From positions 1,958,501 to 2,022,500 of the forward strand of contig JAHDVF020001468.1 in the NCBI GenBank assembly GCA_022606425.2: a DNA stretch of 64,000 nt, written 5' to 3'. Shown piece by piece: positions 1 to 11,817 of the stretch. Each line of letters begins with the position of its first letter. The first letter of the stretch is position 1. The notes beneath the pieces are model-generated. The model searched no databases. It was not told the origin of the DNA and saw only the letters and a program-made list of their open reading frames with translations. The stretch is from Lepidostoma basale (taxonomy: Eukaryota > Arthropoda > Insecta > Trichoptera > Lepidostomatidae). Made by a program: the position numbers and the translations under genes.

Positions 1-379
1 TCCAATGTGGTGAAAACCTTACAAACTAAACAATGGACTAATTTTGCGAGTTTTATTTTATCCATTACGTTAGATATCAACTAAATAAGTAAGGCAGACA
101 ACTTCCTCGCCTCCTCCACATACATTTATCGTATCATGCGCGCAAGGCGATTTCTGCAACTGCTTACTTAGCCAGCATGAAATATTCTATTAATTTTATG
201 TTGGTGATACATGTGATATTTATTATACACCTGTATTATTAAAATAATACTAACAGAGAGAATATTAAGTGTTAACTCGATTTTAATTCAATATTTGTGT
301 TATGGGCACCATCTGTCAATTTATTCATATTTTAAATGCCGCATATGACGTTATTTGAAGCAAAGCATGTATATCTATC
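1..379. other. AT-rich non-coding DNA
   Basis: I see no supportable gene here. The sequence is AT-rich and ends in a short ATCT-type simple repeat just before the inverted structure that begins near 380. Confidence 0.6.
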
Positions 380-1183
380 TATCTATATATATAAAACAAA
401 GTCAAAAATCGTGTTAGTTACACCATTTATAACTCGAGAACTGGACCAATTTTGAAGATCTTATATTTGCTGGATTTGTCTCCGTTCCGGATAACAGAAT
501 AATTATTAAAACATTTGAAAAAATCACTTAAATGATTTAAAATTAATTATATTTGTCGTAAATTTGACTAAATTTGACTTTTGAGACAAAGTACAAAAAA
601 CATCATGGCTTCCATTTTAGTTTCGGAAACGCCCGTAGGTGGTGTATTGTTGATGCCAGATGTCAATACTCAATGTGAAAGATTTGTGGTTATTTTTTAA
701 TCGTCGCCGGGATTTTTGGTTTTCTTTATTAATTTTAGATTAACAATGCCCAAAGTTATAAAAATCAGTATAAGAGAGACTATTCTAAAAGTTAAACCCC
801 TTTTGTGAAGGAGAGCAGAGAATATTTACCTACCATTCGAAAAAGATGACAGATGAGTGTTCCGTAGAGATTAAATAACCGATTTATGATTAGTGAATAA
901 TAATAAAAATACGTATTGCATATTTTGTATTGATTTTATAGGTGTATCTGTGTACATTCGGTCCAGAGAATTGTTACCATAGGAAATTCAGCCGCGAGTA
1001 CTTAATAAACGAAATATTTGGCTAGATGAAGACGAGGGATTTCTTTTTTCAATTGATAGTGACACTGAATCATCAAACTCTTCAGATGATGAATATGATG
1101 ATGCTAATGATGAAAACGGAGTTCATTGATGGGTCACACTTATTCAAAATTATGTTGTCTGCTATTTAATTGTTTTAACGTGT

Positions 1184-1935
1184 TTTGATGAATGTCGGAA
1201 AGTCAAAGGTGTTAGTTTTTGAAAGGGAAGAGCAAATGACAGTTTGTAATATAAGTGTAAATGAAGAGAACTTGGAACAGGTGAGGGAATTTGTGTATTT
1301 AGGTAGCATGTTCACAGCGGATGGCCGAACGGAGAGTGATGTTGAAAAAAGGGTGGGTGCGGGTAACAAGTGAATGGAGCTTTAAAAGTAGTTATTGGAA
1401 ACAAGAATTTATCAATGAAAGCGAAAATGGCCGTTCACAATGGAGTTCTGGTCCCAACTCCTATGTATGGAAGCGAAGCATGGAACTGACAGAAGAAAGA
1501 TGAGAGCAGAATAAATGCGGTAGAAATGAGGTCCCTAAGACGTATGTGTGGTAGAACGATGTATGACAGAATCTCAAATGCTGATATTAGGAAGGAATGT
1601 AGACCGAAAGAAGGTATTATGAACAAAATTATGAATGGTTCGTTGTGTTGGTTCGGACATGTGGAGCGCATGGGTGAAGAAAGAATGGTTAAAAAAGTAT
1701 ACGTTAACGATGTAAATGGAGTAAGGAGTCGAGGTAGACCGAGAAAAACATGGCATGTCCAAATTAATCAAATATTAAAGGTTGGTCATGTCAGAAGCCA
1801 GATGAATCGACGTGCGTGTATGACTCGATGTATGAATGTGGAGGAAGCCAGAGAGGTGTGCCAGGATAGAGTAGTGTGGCGGTCCATTCTCTCTGCCTAC
1901 CCCTGCGGAGAAACGGCGTGATGGTTTGTTGTTGT
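1184..1935 (+). mobile_element. LINE (family 1) 3' end, inside block A
   Basis: This is the C-terminal part of a LINE reverse-transcriptase polyprotein. Characteristic pieces are LEQVREFVYLGSMF, LMYGSEAWN-like, NAVEMRSLRRMCG, RGRPRKTWHVQINQI and the terminal SAYPCGETA stop. A frame break occurs near 1370 and in-frame damage near 1488, so it is non-functional. The element ends in a (GTT)n tail at about 1925-1942. Compared with the fuller copy at 46541-48740, everything upstream of the post-palm region is missing, as expected for a 5'-truncated insertion. Confidence 0.85.
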
Positions 1936-1970
1936 TGTTGTTGTGTTGTATGAAATTCATTTATTTATAA

Positions 1971-2718
1971 CTAGCTGACCCGACGAACTTCGTGCCGCCT
2001 CAGAATCAATAAATGTTGTGTTAACTTATTAGCTAAATTTAATTCACCTTTTTAATGAATTACAATTAATACTTAAAATGAATTAAGTTCACGAAATGTG
2101 CAAAAGTCAAAATTAAAAATATTAATTACAATGGAATATAATTCACGTGGAAGCCTGCATGAATACTTAAAATGAATTATAAATTGTTAATTAAAAACAT
2201 ATTCAACCAAATTGGAATCTACCAGATTAATTGTGAGGATTGTGATGCCGTGTATATTAGAAAGACGGGTCGATCATTTTGAAGAGGTTATATGAACACA
2301 ACATTTAATACAAAAACAGAATCATTGTGTGAATTTTGACCATCATTTCAATACCAAAAACACATTTTTTTGCATATAGCAAACAATTTAAAAAAAATTG
2401 AGAAATTAAAAAATTTAGAAATTTTTAAAGCAAAGACACGTGAATTGAATGTTATAAATAACCAAATTCCAGCTTATTCCCCCTTAGTATATATGTAGTA
2501 CATTAAAAACTTTTCCTTTATACAATCTACCAAAAAAATATTAATACTACCTTCCACTTTTGTCCCTTTCTTACTAATGTAATCTGCTTCCTTATAATGT
2601 TTATCGTCTTTAATATATTAGGATTCATCGTTTTTGACTCTATATTATGTATGATTGTTCCTTCTAATTACTATTTTAATTATTATTATGATTATTATCA
2701 TTCTTATTATTTTATTAT
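1971..2718 (+). mobile_element. Penelope-like element fragment with GIY-YIG domain (block B)
   Basis: Translating about 2205-2300 gives a decayed motif reading GIYQINCEDCDAVYI followed by KTGRSF. This matches the GIY-YIG endonuclease domain typical of Penelope-like retroelements. Further on, about 2405-2490 gives LEIFKAKTRELNV and NNQIPAYSPL, matching the C-terminal tail of such proteins, with several frame breaks. No reverse-transcriptase domain is present, so this is a 3' remnant. Confidence 0.6.
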
Positions 2719-2742
2719 TATAAATAAATGAATTTAATACAA

Positions 2743-3503
2743 CAACAACAACAACAACAAACCATCACGCCGTTTCTCCGCAGGGGTAGGCAGAGAGAAT
2801 GGACCGCCACACTACTCTATCCTGGCACACCTCTCTGGCTTCCTCCACATTCATACATCGAGTCATACACGCACGTCGATTCATCCGGCTTCTGACATGA
2901 CCAACCTTTAATATTTGATTAATTTGGACATGCCATGTTTTTCTCGGTCTACCTCGACTCCTTACTCCATTTACATCGTTAACGTATACTTTTTTAACCA
3001 TTATTTCTTCACCCATGCGCTCCATATGTCCGAACCAACGCAACAAACCTTTCATAATTTTGTTCATAATACCTTATTTCGCTCTACATTCCTTCCTAAT
3101 ATCAGCATTTGAGATTCTGTCATACATCGTTCTACCACACATACGTCTTAGGGACCTCATCTCTACCGCATTTATTCTGATCTCATCTTTCTTCTGTCAG
3201 TTCCATGCTTCGCTTCCATACATAAGAGTTGGGACCAGAACTCCATTGTGAACGGCCATTTTCGCTTTCATTGATAAATTCTTGTTTCCAATAACTACTT
3301 TTAAAGCTCCATTCACTTTGTTACCCGCACCAACCCTTTTTTCAACATCACTGTCCGTTCGGCCATCCGCTGTGAACATGCTTCCTAAATACACAAATTC
3401 CCTCACCTGTTCCAAGTTCTCTTCATTTACACTTATATTACAAACTGTCATTTGCTCTTCCCTTTCAAAAACTAACACCTTTGACTTTCCGACATTCATC
3501 AAA
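2743..3503 (-). mobile_element. LINE (family 1) 3' end, inverted copy in block A'
   Basis: This is the reverse-complement twin of the fragment at 1184-1935, with the same C-terminal LINE peptide (VGKSKVLVFEREEQM, FVYLGSMFTADGR, the RGRPRKTW box, SAYPCGETA). It keeps a longer open frame at 3197-3502 and one at 2765-3067, interrupted by a stop after EAWN. The (GTT)n tail reads as (AAC)n at 2743-2760. Confidence 0.85.
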
Positions 3504-4302
3504 ACACGTTAAAACAATTATGTGCAGACAACATAATTTTGAATAAGCGTGATCCATTAATGAACTCCGTTTTCATCATTAGCATCATCATATTCATCAT
3601 CTGAAGAGTTTGATGATTCAGTGTCCCTACAATTGAAAAAAGAAATTCCTCGTCTTCATCTAGCCAAATATTTCGTTTATTAAGTACTCGCGGCTGCATT
3701 TCGTATGGTAACAATTCTCTGGACCGAATGTACACAGATACACCTATAAAATCAATACAAAATATACAATACGTATTTTTATTATTATTCACTAATCATA
3801 AATCGGTTATTTAATCTCTACGGAACACTCATCTGTCATCTTTTTCGAATGGAATTAATGGCGCAAATATTCTCTGCTCTCCTTCACAAAAGGGGTTTAA
3901 CTTTTAGAATAGTCTCTCTTATACTGATTTTTATAACTTTTGTTAATCTAAAATTAATAAAGAAAACCAAAAATCCCAGCGACGATTTAAACATAGCCTC
4001 AAATCTATCACATTGACATCTGGCATCAACAATACACCACCTACGGGCGATACCGAAACTAAAATAGACGCCATTTTGATAATATACTATTTACTCCTAA
4101 GTCAAATTTAGTCAAATATACGACAAATATAATTGATTTTAAATCATTTAAGTGATTTTTTCAAATGTTTTAATAATTATTCTGTTATCCGGAACGGAGA
4201 CAAATCCAGCAAATATAAGATCTTCAAAATTGGTCCAGCCGTTCTCGAGTTATAAATGGTGTAACTAACACGATTTTCGACTTTGTTTTATATATATAGA
4301 TA

Positions 4303-5098
4303 ATAAAATAATAAGAATGATAATAATCATAATAATAATTCAAACAGTAATTAGAAGGAACAATCATACATAATATAGAGTCAAAAACGATGAATCCTAA
4401 TATATTAAAGACGATAAACATTATAAGGAAGCAGATTACATTAGTAAGAAAAGGACAAAAATGGAAGGTAGTATTAATATTTTTTTGGTAGATTGTATAA
4501 AGGAAACGTTTTTAATGTACTACATATATACTAAGGGGGAATAAGCTGGAATTTGGTTATTTATAACATTCAATTCACGTGCCTTTGCTTTAAAAATTTC
4601 TAAATTTTCTAATTTATCAATTTTTTTTAAAATTGTTTGTTATATGCAAAAAAAAATGTGTTTTTGGAATTGAAATGATGGTCAAAATTCACACAATGAT
4701 TCTGTTTTTGTATTAAATGTTGTGTTCATATAACCTCTTCAAAATGATCGACCCGTCTTTCCAATATACACGGCATCACAATCCTCACAATTAATCTGGT
4801 AGATTCCACTTTGGTTGAATATATTGTCGCGAAAAAATAAAAACACAACTGTGATACATAAAACAAAGTTTTTAATTAACAATTTATAATTCATTTTAAG
4901 TATTAATGCAGGCTTCCACGTGAATTATATTCCATTGTAATTCATATTTTTAATTTTGACTTTTGCACATTTCATGAAATTAATTCATTTTAAGTATTAA
5001 TTGTAATTCAATTAAAAGGTGAATTAAATTTAGCTTATAAGTTAACACAACATTTATTGATTCTGAGGCGGTACGAAGTTCGTCGGGTCAGCTAGTTT
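4303..5098 (-). mobile_element. Penelope-like fragment, inverted copy (block B')
   Basis: This is the reverse complement of block B. The GIY-YIG-type peptide is recovered on the minus strand at about 4740-4830, and the CTAGCTGACCCGACGAACTT terminus lies at the right edge near 5095. It carries a short extra insertion near 4826-4862 compared with B. Confidence 0.6.
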
Positions 5099-5883
5099 TA
5101 ATATATAATAACAATCCTAGGGATTGGTTTGGAGTAAAGTCTTATATAATATCTTTGCTGATTCGTTAATGTGGTAGTTTCCCGTTGCTTACCACATTCA
5201 TAACAATTATGTTATGAATGTGGAATGTGGTATAGTCGTAATGTAACATATTAATGGGGCATCCTGGTCTATATTTTTTTATTATTTTTTTCCTCGCATA
5301 TTCATACAAAAAAATTAAATGTCTCCATGAAAGCTAAAACTGATTGTAAATTTATAATGAACTTACGGAAAGGTATATTTTGGAGTAGAAGAATAGGAAA
5401 AGCCGATTAACAAAAGGTAAGTATTATATTATATTACATACCATTCTATGACTTACTGCTGTGGCTGCCTGAAACCTTTGTTCAAATCTTTAAACGGGTT
5501 ATTCTCGAAAAACACATTTTTTTTTACATTGTTGACACGTTATCTCAAGTTCCATTTTACCAATTTACTTAAAATTTATACCAACCTTCAATTTTAAACC
5601 TTCTTATTGCCCCTGCTACTTTTGTATCCAATGTTTTTTTTTATTTTGATTTTTATTTTGTATATTTAAAAAATATCAATTATTATCTTGTGAAAAATAA
5701 ATACTAAAAATATGTTTCGTTTCTTTTATCGAGATCGAAAAAATGACCAAAATTTACGTCTCTAGACATAAATACCCGCTTACATAAATAATGAAAGCAT
5801 GATTTTCGCTTAATTTATATATTAAGGGATCGAAATGAATGTGCAGATAGATATATAGGTACAATTTTCAGGTCAGAGTCATA
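5099..5883. other. AT-rich intergenic DNA with a small hairpin
   Basis: I see no gene. A perfect hairpin lies near 5197-5224: CCACATTCATAAC, then a short AT spacer, then GTTATGAATGTGG. The rest is low-complexity AT-rich sequence downstream of Gr1. Confidence 0.5.
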
Positions 5884-6099
5884 TTGCTACTGAGCGGAGT
5901 CCTCCACGGGTCTGAGTAGAATAATCGCGTAGTTGACTATAACACCGACGTCGTGTGGCTACTGGGCGAGATCCTCCATAGAGCTCAGTAGAATGACCGC
6001 GTAGTTGACTATAACTCCGACGTCATGTGGCTACTGGGCGAGATCCTCCATAGAGCTCAGTAGAATGACCGCGTAGTTGACTATAACACCGACGACGGT
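5884..6099 (-). repeat. Three 72-bp tandem copies of the Gr1 3' coding end
   Basis: Three units with an exact 72-bp period start near 5884, 5956 and 6028. The rightmost unit holds the last codons of Gr1 (coding strand is minus), including NYAVILL, MEDLAQ and the stop at 6031-6033. The two others lie downstream of that stop and would be 3' UTR. The middle unit is nearly identical, while the left unit is more diverged. 72 bp equals 24 codons, so the duplication kept frame, but every copy carries its own stop. Confidence 0.9.
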
Positions 6100-8044
6100 G
6101 TAGATATAAGAGAAGTTGAATAAAAACATATTGCAAACTGCGATATTCACTTTTCTTGTACCCAAATATTTATAAAATTTTCGAATGCGATGCGCATCTC
6201 CGCAAGCTGGAAACATAATTAAACACAATTATTTATTTTTCATTATATAATCCATGGTTTTGCTGAAACACTGTGATACTTCAATTTCTTCTTCTTGAAG
6301 CTGCCCGTGGCGAAAACAAAACGCCCCAACCCTCTCTGTTATCCACAACCCGCACCGCCGAGTAGAGGCTTCCCCATGTTATCTCCTTAATCTGGTCACA
6401 CCACCGCGGTGGATCTGCCTCTACTTCTTTTGCCAGATGACCAAACTCCCTCCTCGCAATGTAACCAAAGGAACTGAATACTCTCTGAATAGTCTGCATA
6501 GTGCATATACTTTTCCTGTTATTTAGGGCTGAGTCGTTAATCTATTTTGCATTTCACGGTATCCTCAGCATGCAACGCCAACGCGAACGAATGGGCGCCG
6601 CTGCGCCCTTTGACAGCGATAGCCTACGGTAAACGGTGGGTACCCTTATTAACCACCATAGCCACTATTGGGACACTAGACGTTCTCTGAATTATTTGTG
6701 ACTGAATGGTACGCCATTTAGGCTGGCAGCGATAGATCCCGGTGACCACTATCGCTGATTGTCACCCTAAATTGAGCCCAGGTAGAAGCACATGCACGAC
6801 TTACAATTTAAAGTAGAAAACACCAAAAGCCTCCCGAGAATGGTTTTTGTACTTTTAACTTCGTCTGAGGCAACCTCGCATACAGCCGCTGTCACCAAAA
6901 TCTTTACAAAACTGTGTCCCCACCAGCTGAGGACCAGGAACGCCCTGCAGTTATCCTGAAAGTTTGTTTTGTATTCGATATAACTTTTTAACTCAATGTG
7001 AAATCAGTCAACTAATGCGCAGAAAGACATCACTTCTTACCGCCTTTAACAAAGTGGAAGCATTCACAATGACGTGAAGTATGAACGGAAAAGGGCCAAA
7101 GAGCAGCTGAAAGTGTAAAGAAGTGAAATTAGGTGTTCCAATCCGACTAGTCGGCTGTTATTAGCTTGCTGCGGTTGATTGAGAGAAGTAAGAGCTCACT
7201 ACTAGATTGTACTTGGCGTGAATGGCGTCCAAGCTGTCCATGAGCCCGTCGTAGAGCGCGGCCACGGCGGCCCACTGGCCGTCCAGCGCGCGCGGCGCCA
7301 CGGCCCGCGCCACGCGGCCGTACGGCGTGGCGCAGCGCAGCACGCGCCCCTTGAGCAGCCGCATGGTGGCGTCCGGCCGCCCGCCCGAGCACCGCGGCGC
7401 CGAGCAGCTGCAGCAGATGGCCGAAACATGTTCAGCATGATGCACAACTGGTACAGGGTCCAGTCTATGGCGACTTGGTAGACGGTCGACCAGATCTCGA
7501 TCAATAGAAACCAAAACGACATACTCGCTACTCCCGCGCCGTACAAACTGGCCGCCATATTGGAAATGGTATACAACACGTAAATTAGGTGAACTGTGAC
7601 ATTTAACATATTGCTCTGGTGGACGAAAGAATTTAATTTCGGCCACCTTCTTTCAACCAGATCGTAGTTTTGGAACACCTTGATCACACTCTCCGTGTTG
7701 GAATTACGTAGCCAATTGACAACTACTGTCGCCGACCCCGATATGCTGATCAAGAGGTAAGCGATGACTTTGAGAGTCGATCGGTAAATCGCTATTTGTT
7801 CGGTAGCCATGTAAATCAAACAGCATAATGTCGTAACGGCCAGGAAATAAATATATATCCTCATTCGCCAACCGTACTTTGTGAATTCCGATCCAGAAAA
7901 TTTGTAACTCCTTAATCCTAAAATATAATTCATAAATTTAATGGGCTCCACTTTTTTGTGCAAAACGGAACCATTTTTTATGATAACATTTCCACAATTA
8001 ATTGAAGTATTTTTTTCGAAACGTTTGATCGGTTTATAAAACAT
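6031..8044 (-). CDS. Gustatory receptor Gr1 (four exons, one-base frameshift in exon 1)
   Basis: Predicted seven-transmembrane insect gustatory receptor, a ligand-gated cation channel of the taste-neuron dendrite. Exons on the minus strand: 8044-7200, 7106-7041 (66 nt, LLFGPFPFILHV start), 6955-6805 (contains SWWGHSF and AAVCEVASDE) and 6206-6031 (AVCNMFLFN, then VNYAVILL). All junctions have GT/AG ends: donors GTGAGC, GTAAGA and GTAAGT, and acceptors CAG. Phases are 0, 0 and 1. I chose the ATG at 8044 because the upstream in-frame extension begins with a non-ATG codon. Exon 1 is 845 nt, not a multiple of three. The frame changes at the plus-strand AAA run 7424-7426: the protein reads to LCIMLNMF, then resumes one base out as SAICCSCS through DAIHAKYNLV. 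With that base restored the product would be about 412 residues. It could be an assembly or homopolymer error or a young pseudogene. A LINE scrap sits in intron 3. Confidence 0.85.
6281..6499 (-). mobile_element. LINE C-terminal scrap in Gr1 intron 3
   Basis: A 72-codon open frame reads RRWCDQIKEIT-like text (PPRWCDQIKEITWGSLYSA, VRVVDNREGWG). It resembles the extreme C-terminus of RTE/CR1-type LINE reverse-transcriptase proteins, where R-W-x-D-x-I precedes an A-x-D-R-x-x-W motif. It lies wholly inside Gr1 intron 3 (6207-6804) on the same strand. Confidence 0.45.
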
Positions 8045-8379
8045 AATTCGTATTATAATATTGTATATCAGACACTCCGTGAAAATTTTGGGTATGACTG
8101 ATGCTTGGACTACCACCAAATTACTATGAACCTATGATATTATATTAATATTTCCAAACAACCAACGACATGTCCAATTACTTATGAAGCTGTTACGACC
8201 ATCAATTCTGAGCTCGTTAGTAGGTGCCCGCGTGTGCGTTATCTGCGATGAAGCTCCACTCGAATATCAACGTGTTATTTCTGTTAAGAGAATACGAACT
8301 GTCAATCTATTATAGACGAGCCATCTCTTTATATATTATATATAACAATGGTTTAAACGCGGACAAAAGGCTGTTTCAA

Positions 8380-8775
8380 CCCCTAAACGGTCATTGCATT
8401 CTAAAAAAAATTATTTACTTCGAACTATTGCCACAAGGTCGGACAGTGTCAGCAGAGTTATACTGTCAACAGTTGGATAGATTAAATGAAGCACTGCGCG
8501 ACTTTTTAAAGCATTGGAGAATAGGCGCCTGTTGCAAAATTGACGCGTGAAAAACTTCAGGATCTTGGGTGGGTCACCCTGTTGCATCCTCCATACTCGC
8601 CAGATCTCGCACCATCTGATTTTTACTTATTTCGTTCTATGGAACATTTAGAAGAGGTGAATACAGCCCTACTTTTTCAGTCAAACATCACACTATCCTC
8701 AGACTATTTTCAGTCAAAACCCGCTGAATTTCACAAGAAGGTTATCGATAATATGAGGAATTATTTTATATAATT
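8380..8775 (+). mobile_element. mariner transposase remnant (internally deleted)
   Basis: The plus-strand frames give ELLPQGRTVSAELYCQQLDR, then NEALRD, and after a gap TREKLQDLGW, HPPYSPDLAPSDFYLF and SKPAEFHKKVIDN. These are the catalytic-core C-terminus of mariner transposases (DD34D; the final D lies in SPDLAPSDF). The stretch carrying the H-H-D-N-A motif is deleted between about 8510 and 8540 and a frame change follows. It lies in the Gr1-Gr2 intergenic interval. Confidence 0.8.
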
Positions 8776-8808
8776 AACAAAAGTCTAACGGGGTCAAATC
8801 GGTAATCA

Positions 8809-9490
8809 TCAACCTACAGCGCCGTTGGCGGTGATGCCCTGGCCAACGTCGTTCTCAAATAAATATCGACCGAAGACGCCGCCAGCCCAAAATCCACACC
8901 AAACAGTGACTTTTTTGGGATGCGTTGGACGCTTTTGGTTCTCATGTGGATTGGTATCGTCCCAAATTCGACAATTTTGTTTGTTGACGTACCCATGCAT
9001 CCAGAAATGGGCCTCATCGCTGAAGATGATTTTTCGATGAAAATTAGGGTCATTTTCCAACTGCTACAGAGCCCATTCAGCGAACACACGTCGTTGTCTA
9101 TGGTCGTTTACTTTCAGCTCCTGGGTCAGTTGAATTTTATACGGGTGTAGGCCTAAGTCACGGCGCACAATTCGCCAAGTTGTGGTCTGATTTCTTGTGA
9201 GCGACACGAAATCGACTGCCTCGGATTCTCCTGCACACTCTCACGGACAGCGGCGATTTTTTCGGGAGATCTTGCGTTTCGTCGACGTACGGGTGTTGGT
9301 TGATTGATTACTGAACCAGTGGACTCAAATTTATCCACCACCCTGCGAATAGTTCTCTCGGTAGGACGCTTATGGCGACCGTAAAATGGGCGAAGCGCGC
9401 GAAACGTTGCCAGAACAGAACACCCATTTCGATAAAACAATTTTATCATTTGCACGTGTTGTTGAACGCTTAATCCGTCCATGGTGATTT
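8809..9490 (-). mobile_element. Tc3-like transposase remnant
   Basis: On the minus strand 9482-9153 encodes an N-terminal helix-turn-helix segment (MDGLSVQQHVQMIKLFYRNG, then RPTERTIRRVVDKFESTGS). After a frame change, 9060-8809 encodes IIFSDEAHFWMHGYVNKQNC and KKVTVWCGFWAGGVFGRY, the first catalytic-aspartate block of Tc1/Tc3-type transposases. The downstream catalytic region is missing, so it is a truncated dead copy. It is convergent with the mariner remnant next to it. Confidence 0.8.
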
Positions 9491-10112
9491 TGCAAAACAG
9501 ACTGAATAATTGACAGCCAATTTGACATGTGTCGCTTCAACAATATGGCCGCAATCTTCTTTAAAAAAATTAAGTCAATCCATCGAATACTTTCCAAGAT
9601 TTGCGGCCTGACACCTACCGAACCTCAATTTTTATATAGGTACATGGATGAACAAAAAAGGCAAAAAAAATATTTCGATAATATTTTATTTTCAAATATT
9701 GAAATAAACAAACGTGTTTTTTTTTATAAAATTTCATTCAGCTTGAATTTAATAATCACAAAAATAAAATCCAATCATATTTTTATGTTCTTTATTGATT
9801 TTTCTTGGGAAAACAATTGAGGACGTAACTAATATTACAAATGATGCTGTACACTGAAAACATGGAACTAGTTATTTTATTTTTATTAAATTATTTCAAA
9901 TATTTGATGTCCCGGCTAATGGTGTATGGGAATTCCTATTTTTCTGGCAAATTTGTGTTGTTCATGTCCTTCCGCCGATAAAATTAATTTATTTTCATAA
10001 TTTCAAGATAGTAGTAGTTGTCTTATCTCCGACTATTTTAGAAACTAATACCAATCAAATAGCCTTCTATAATCAATGTAGGGGGTGTTGTGAAAACCGG
10101 AGAGGCGTCCTC
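9491..10112. other. Intergenic DNA between Tc3 relic and Gr2
   Basis: AT-rich sequence. I see no gene. It would include the 3' flank of Gr2. Confidence 0.5.
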
Positions 10113-11817
10113 CTAGTTGGTGAAGAGTATGATGACGATGTAGTTTATCACCAGAGCGACTATCGTGTGGATGTAGGCCAAGTTGACGGAGAACATGTTG
10201 CAGGCCGTTATTTTCGGCTTACGGGTATCCAAGTATTTGAACCATTTTTCAAGTCGTTGTTGTTCAACGGGATCTGAAAATTGAACATTTTCGTAATAAT
10301 AATATTCTACTAGTGCCATTCGTACTTTTATAGGTACTAATTCTACTTATTAGTAGTGAGAAACTGCTCTTGCAACAGTAATTTACAAGTTGTATGTAAT
10401 CCAGAACGATTATGCAAAAATACGTCTACATTAATGATCGCTCTGGCTAATGCATGCAAATATGGGCAAATCTGCTCTTCAAGAAGTCGTACATTGTCTT
10501 GCTGATAAGATAATTGGAATGTGAACCAAATTGAAGGCAAAATAAATGTAACCTTTAATACTGGATAAAGACAAAGCCTTCCCAATGATCATTCGCGTGT
10601 TCCTGAACTCGTCCAGGGCGCCCTCGCAGATGAGCGCCAGACCTAGCACCTGCAGGAAGCCGTACGTCCACGAGATGACCAGCACCGAGAAGACCTTCAT
10701 TTTCTGCAATCACATCCCTCGCATTCTTATACAGTCTGCTTGCAGATTCGAGGTTGTTATAATACAAGTAGGTATATTGTAATACGAGTGTAATAAGAGA
10801 AAGCGCGCACTCACCATTACTCTCAGATCGGAAATACCAGAAATGAGCTGAAGCACCAACGGCAACGGTCCAAACAAGAGCTGGAAATATTGAAAAGTAG
10901 TGCGCGCTACAGCGTCTCGAGGACAGTTACGAGTACTCTACAGTCTACTCTCGGTGGTTGAAGCGACTTACGATAATGTTGTATTTTTGATTGGTCAATT
11001 CCAAGTTGGCCGCAAGTTTGCTGTGGACTCGGATCAACTGCTGGACGGAGCGCGGCGGAGACGGCGCGCCAGAGCTACTAGAGTACTGCAACAGCTGTCT
11101 CTTCACAAAGTACATGAACGCATCCTGCTTCTCGATTCGATCTTCGGATATATGGTATAATTTACAAAGTACAGAATTCAGCGAGTTTCCGTACGAGCTA
11201 ATTAAGTTAATAATTATGCAACATTGGTAAACCGAAAAATCATTTATTATGTTTTGATAAACCAGCATCAGGGAGAGAAACCTGTTGAGGTGGGTCGCGG
11301 ACTGATGTCGCAACAGGAACAGAATATACTGAGCTACTAGGAACAAAATGTCGAATAAGTGAATGGCGATGTTGATCATGTTGCGATTGAGCGCAAAACT
11401 GTTCACTTTCGGAAGTAATGTCTCTATATCATCGAAATTTTTCAAAATACTTATGACACTCTCTGAAGCTATGTTGGAGAGTAGAAACAATATTGTGTGC
11501 ACGGCTCCCGTGATGTTGATGAGCACGGCGACAGCGGAGACTATGCTCAGCTCGGCCAGCTCGAGGTTCCTGATGGAACAGTAGGCGACGCTCAGCGATA
11601 CCAATATTCGATGCAAGATTGCCCAGCGAGAGAGTTTGGTGAAGTGGGTACCCTTCCAATAGAAACTTCTCGATCCTACAAAAGAATGAAGATAGTTTAA
11701 TGGTTCTATTTTTCTTACAAACATATCACCATTTTGAATGTTAACCCAAGAAGGCGCCATATTTTTAATTTGTTGAGCTTTTGAAATTTGAACCGCCGCG
11801 GTCGACATTTTGTCCAT
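10113..11817 (-). CDS. Gustatory receptor Gr2 (four exons, intact, about 404 aa)
   Basis: Complete GR-family channel. Exons on the minus strand: 11817-10972 (282 codons from ATG; ends QKYNII before GTAAGT), 10880-10815 (66 nt, LLFGPLPLVLQLISGISDL), 10703-10562 (contains VISWTYGFLQVL and ICEGALDEFRNT) and 10273-10113 (PVEQQRLEKWFKYL, ACNMFSVNLAY, INYIVIILFTN stop). Phases 0, 0 and 1 are consistent across all junctions. The third donor, GTATTA, is weak but is the only site that keeps phase. Several hydrophobic stretches in exon 1, one in exon 2 and one in the last exon fit the seven-pass GR plan. The terminal N-Y-x-x-x-I-L replaces the common T-Y-x-x-x-x-x-Q-F signature. An unspliced open frame at 10343-10585 is mostly intron 3. 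Tissue and ligand cannot be read from sequence. Confidence 0.88.

Larger units (their letters stand above)
380..5098. repeat. Large inverted A-B-A'-B' repeat structure
   Basis: Block A (about 380-1970) is repeated as its reverse complement at about 2719-4302. Block B (about 1971-2718) is repeated as its reverse complement at about 4303-5098. The order on the plus strand is therefore A, B, A', B', not the A, B, B', A' of a simple inverted duplication. Both A copies contain the same LINE 3' end with the same left border (TTTTAACGTG then ATGAATGTCGG) and differ by scattered substitutions and small indels, so the duplication came after the LINE insertion. B starts with the insect-repeat hallmark CTAGCTGACCCGACGAACTT and encodes decayed GIY-YIG endonuclease sequence. 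Confidence 0.85.

Noticed and set aside
5884..6099. A CRISPR array
   Set aside because: Contiguous 72-bp tandem copies with no spacers, derived from receptor coding sequence in an insect genome.
7218..7481. Arg/Ala-rich plus-strand and alternative minus-strand frames over 7150-7480
   Set aside because: Shadow frames of the GC-rich part of Gr1 exon 1; the receptor frame explains the region.
10343..10585. 80-codon frame between Gr2 exons 3 and 4
   Set aside because: Splice sites and phase place it in intron 3, and it lacks receptor motifs.
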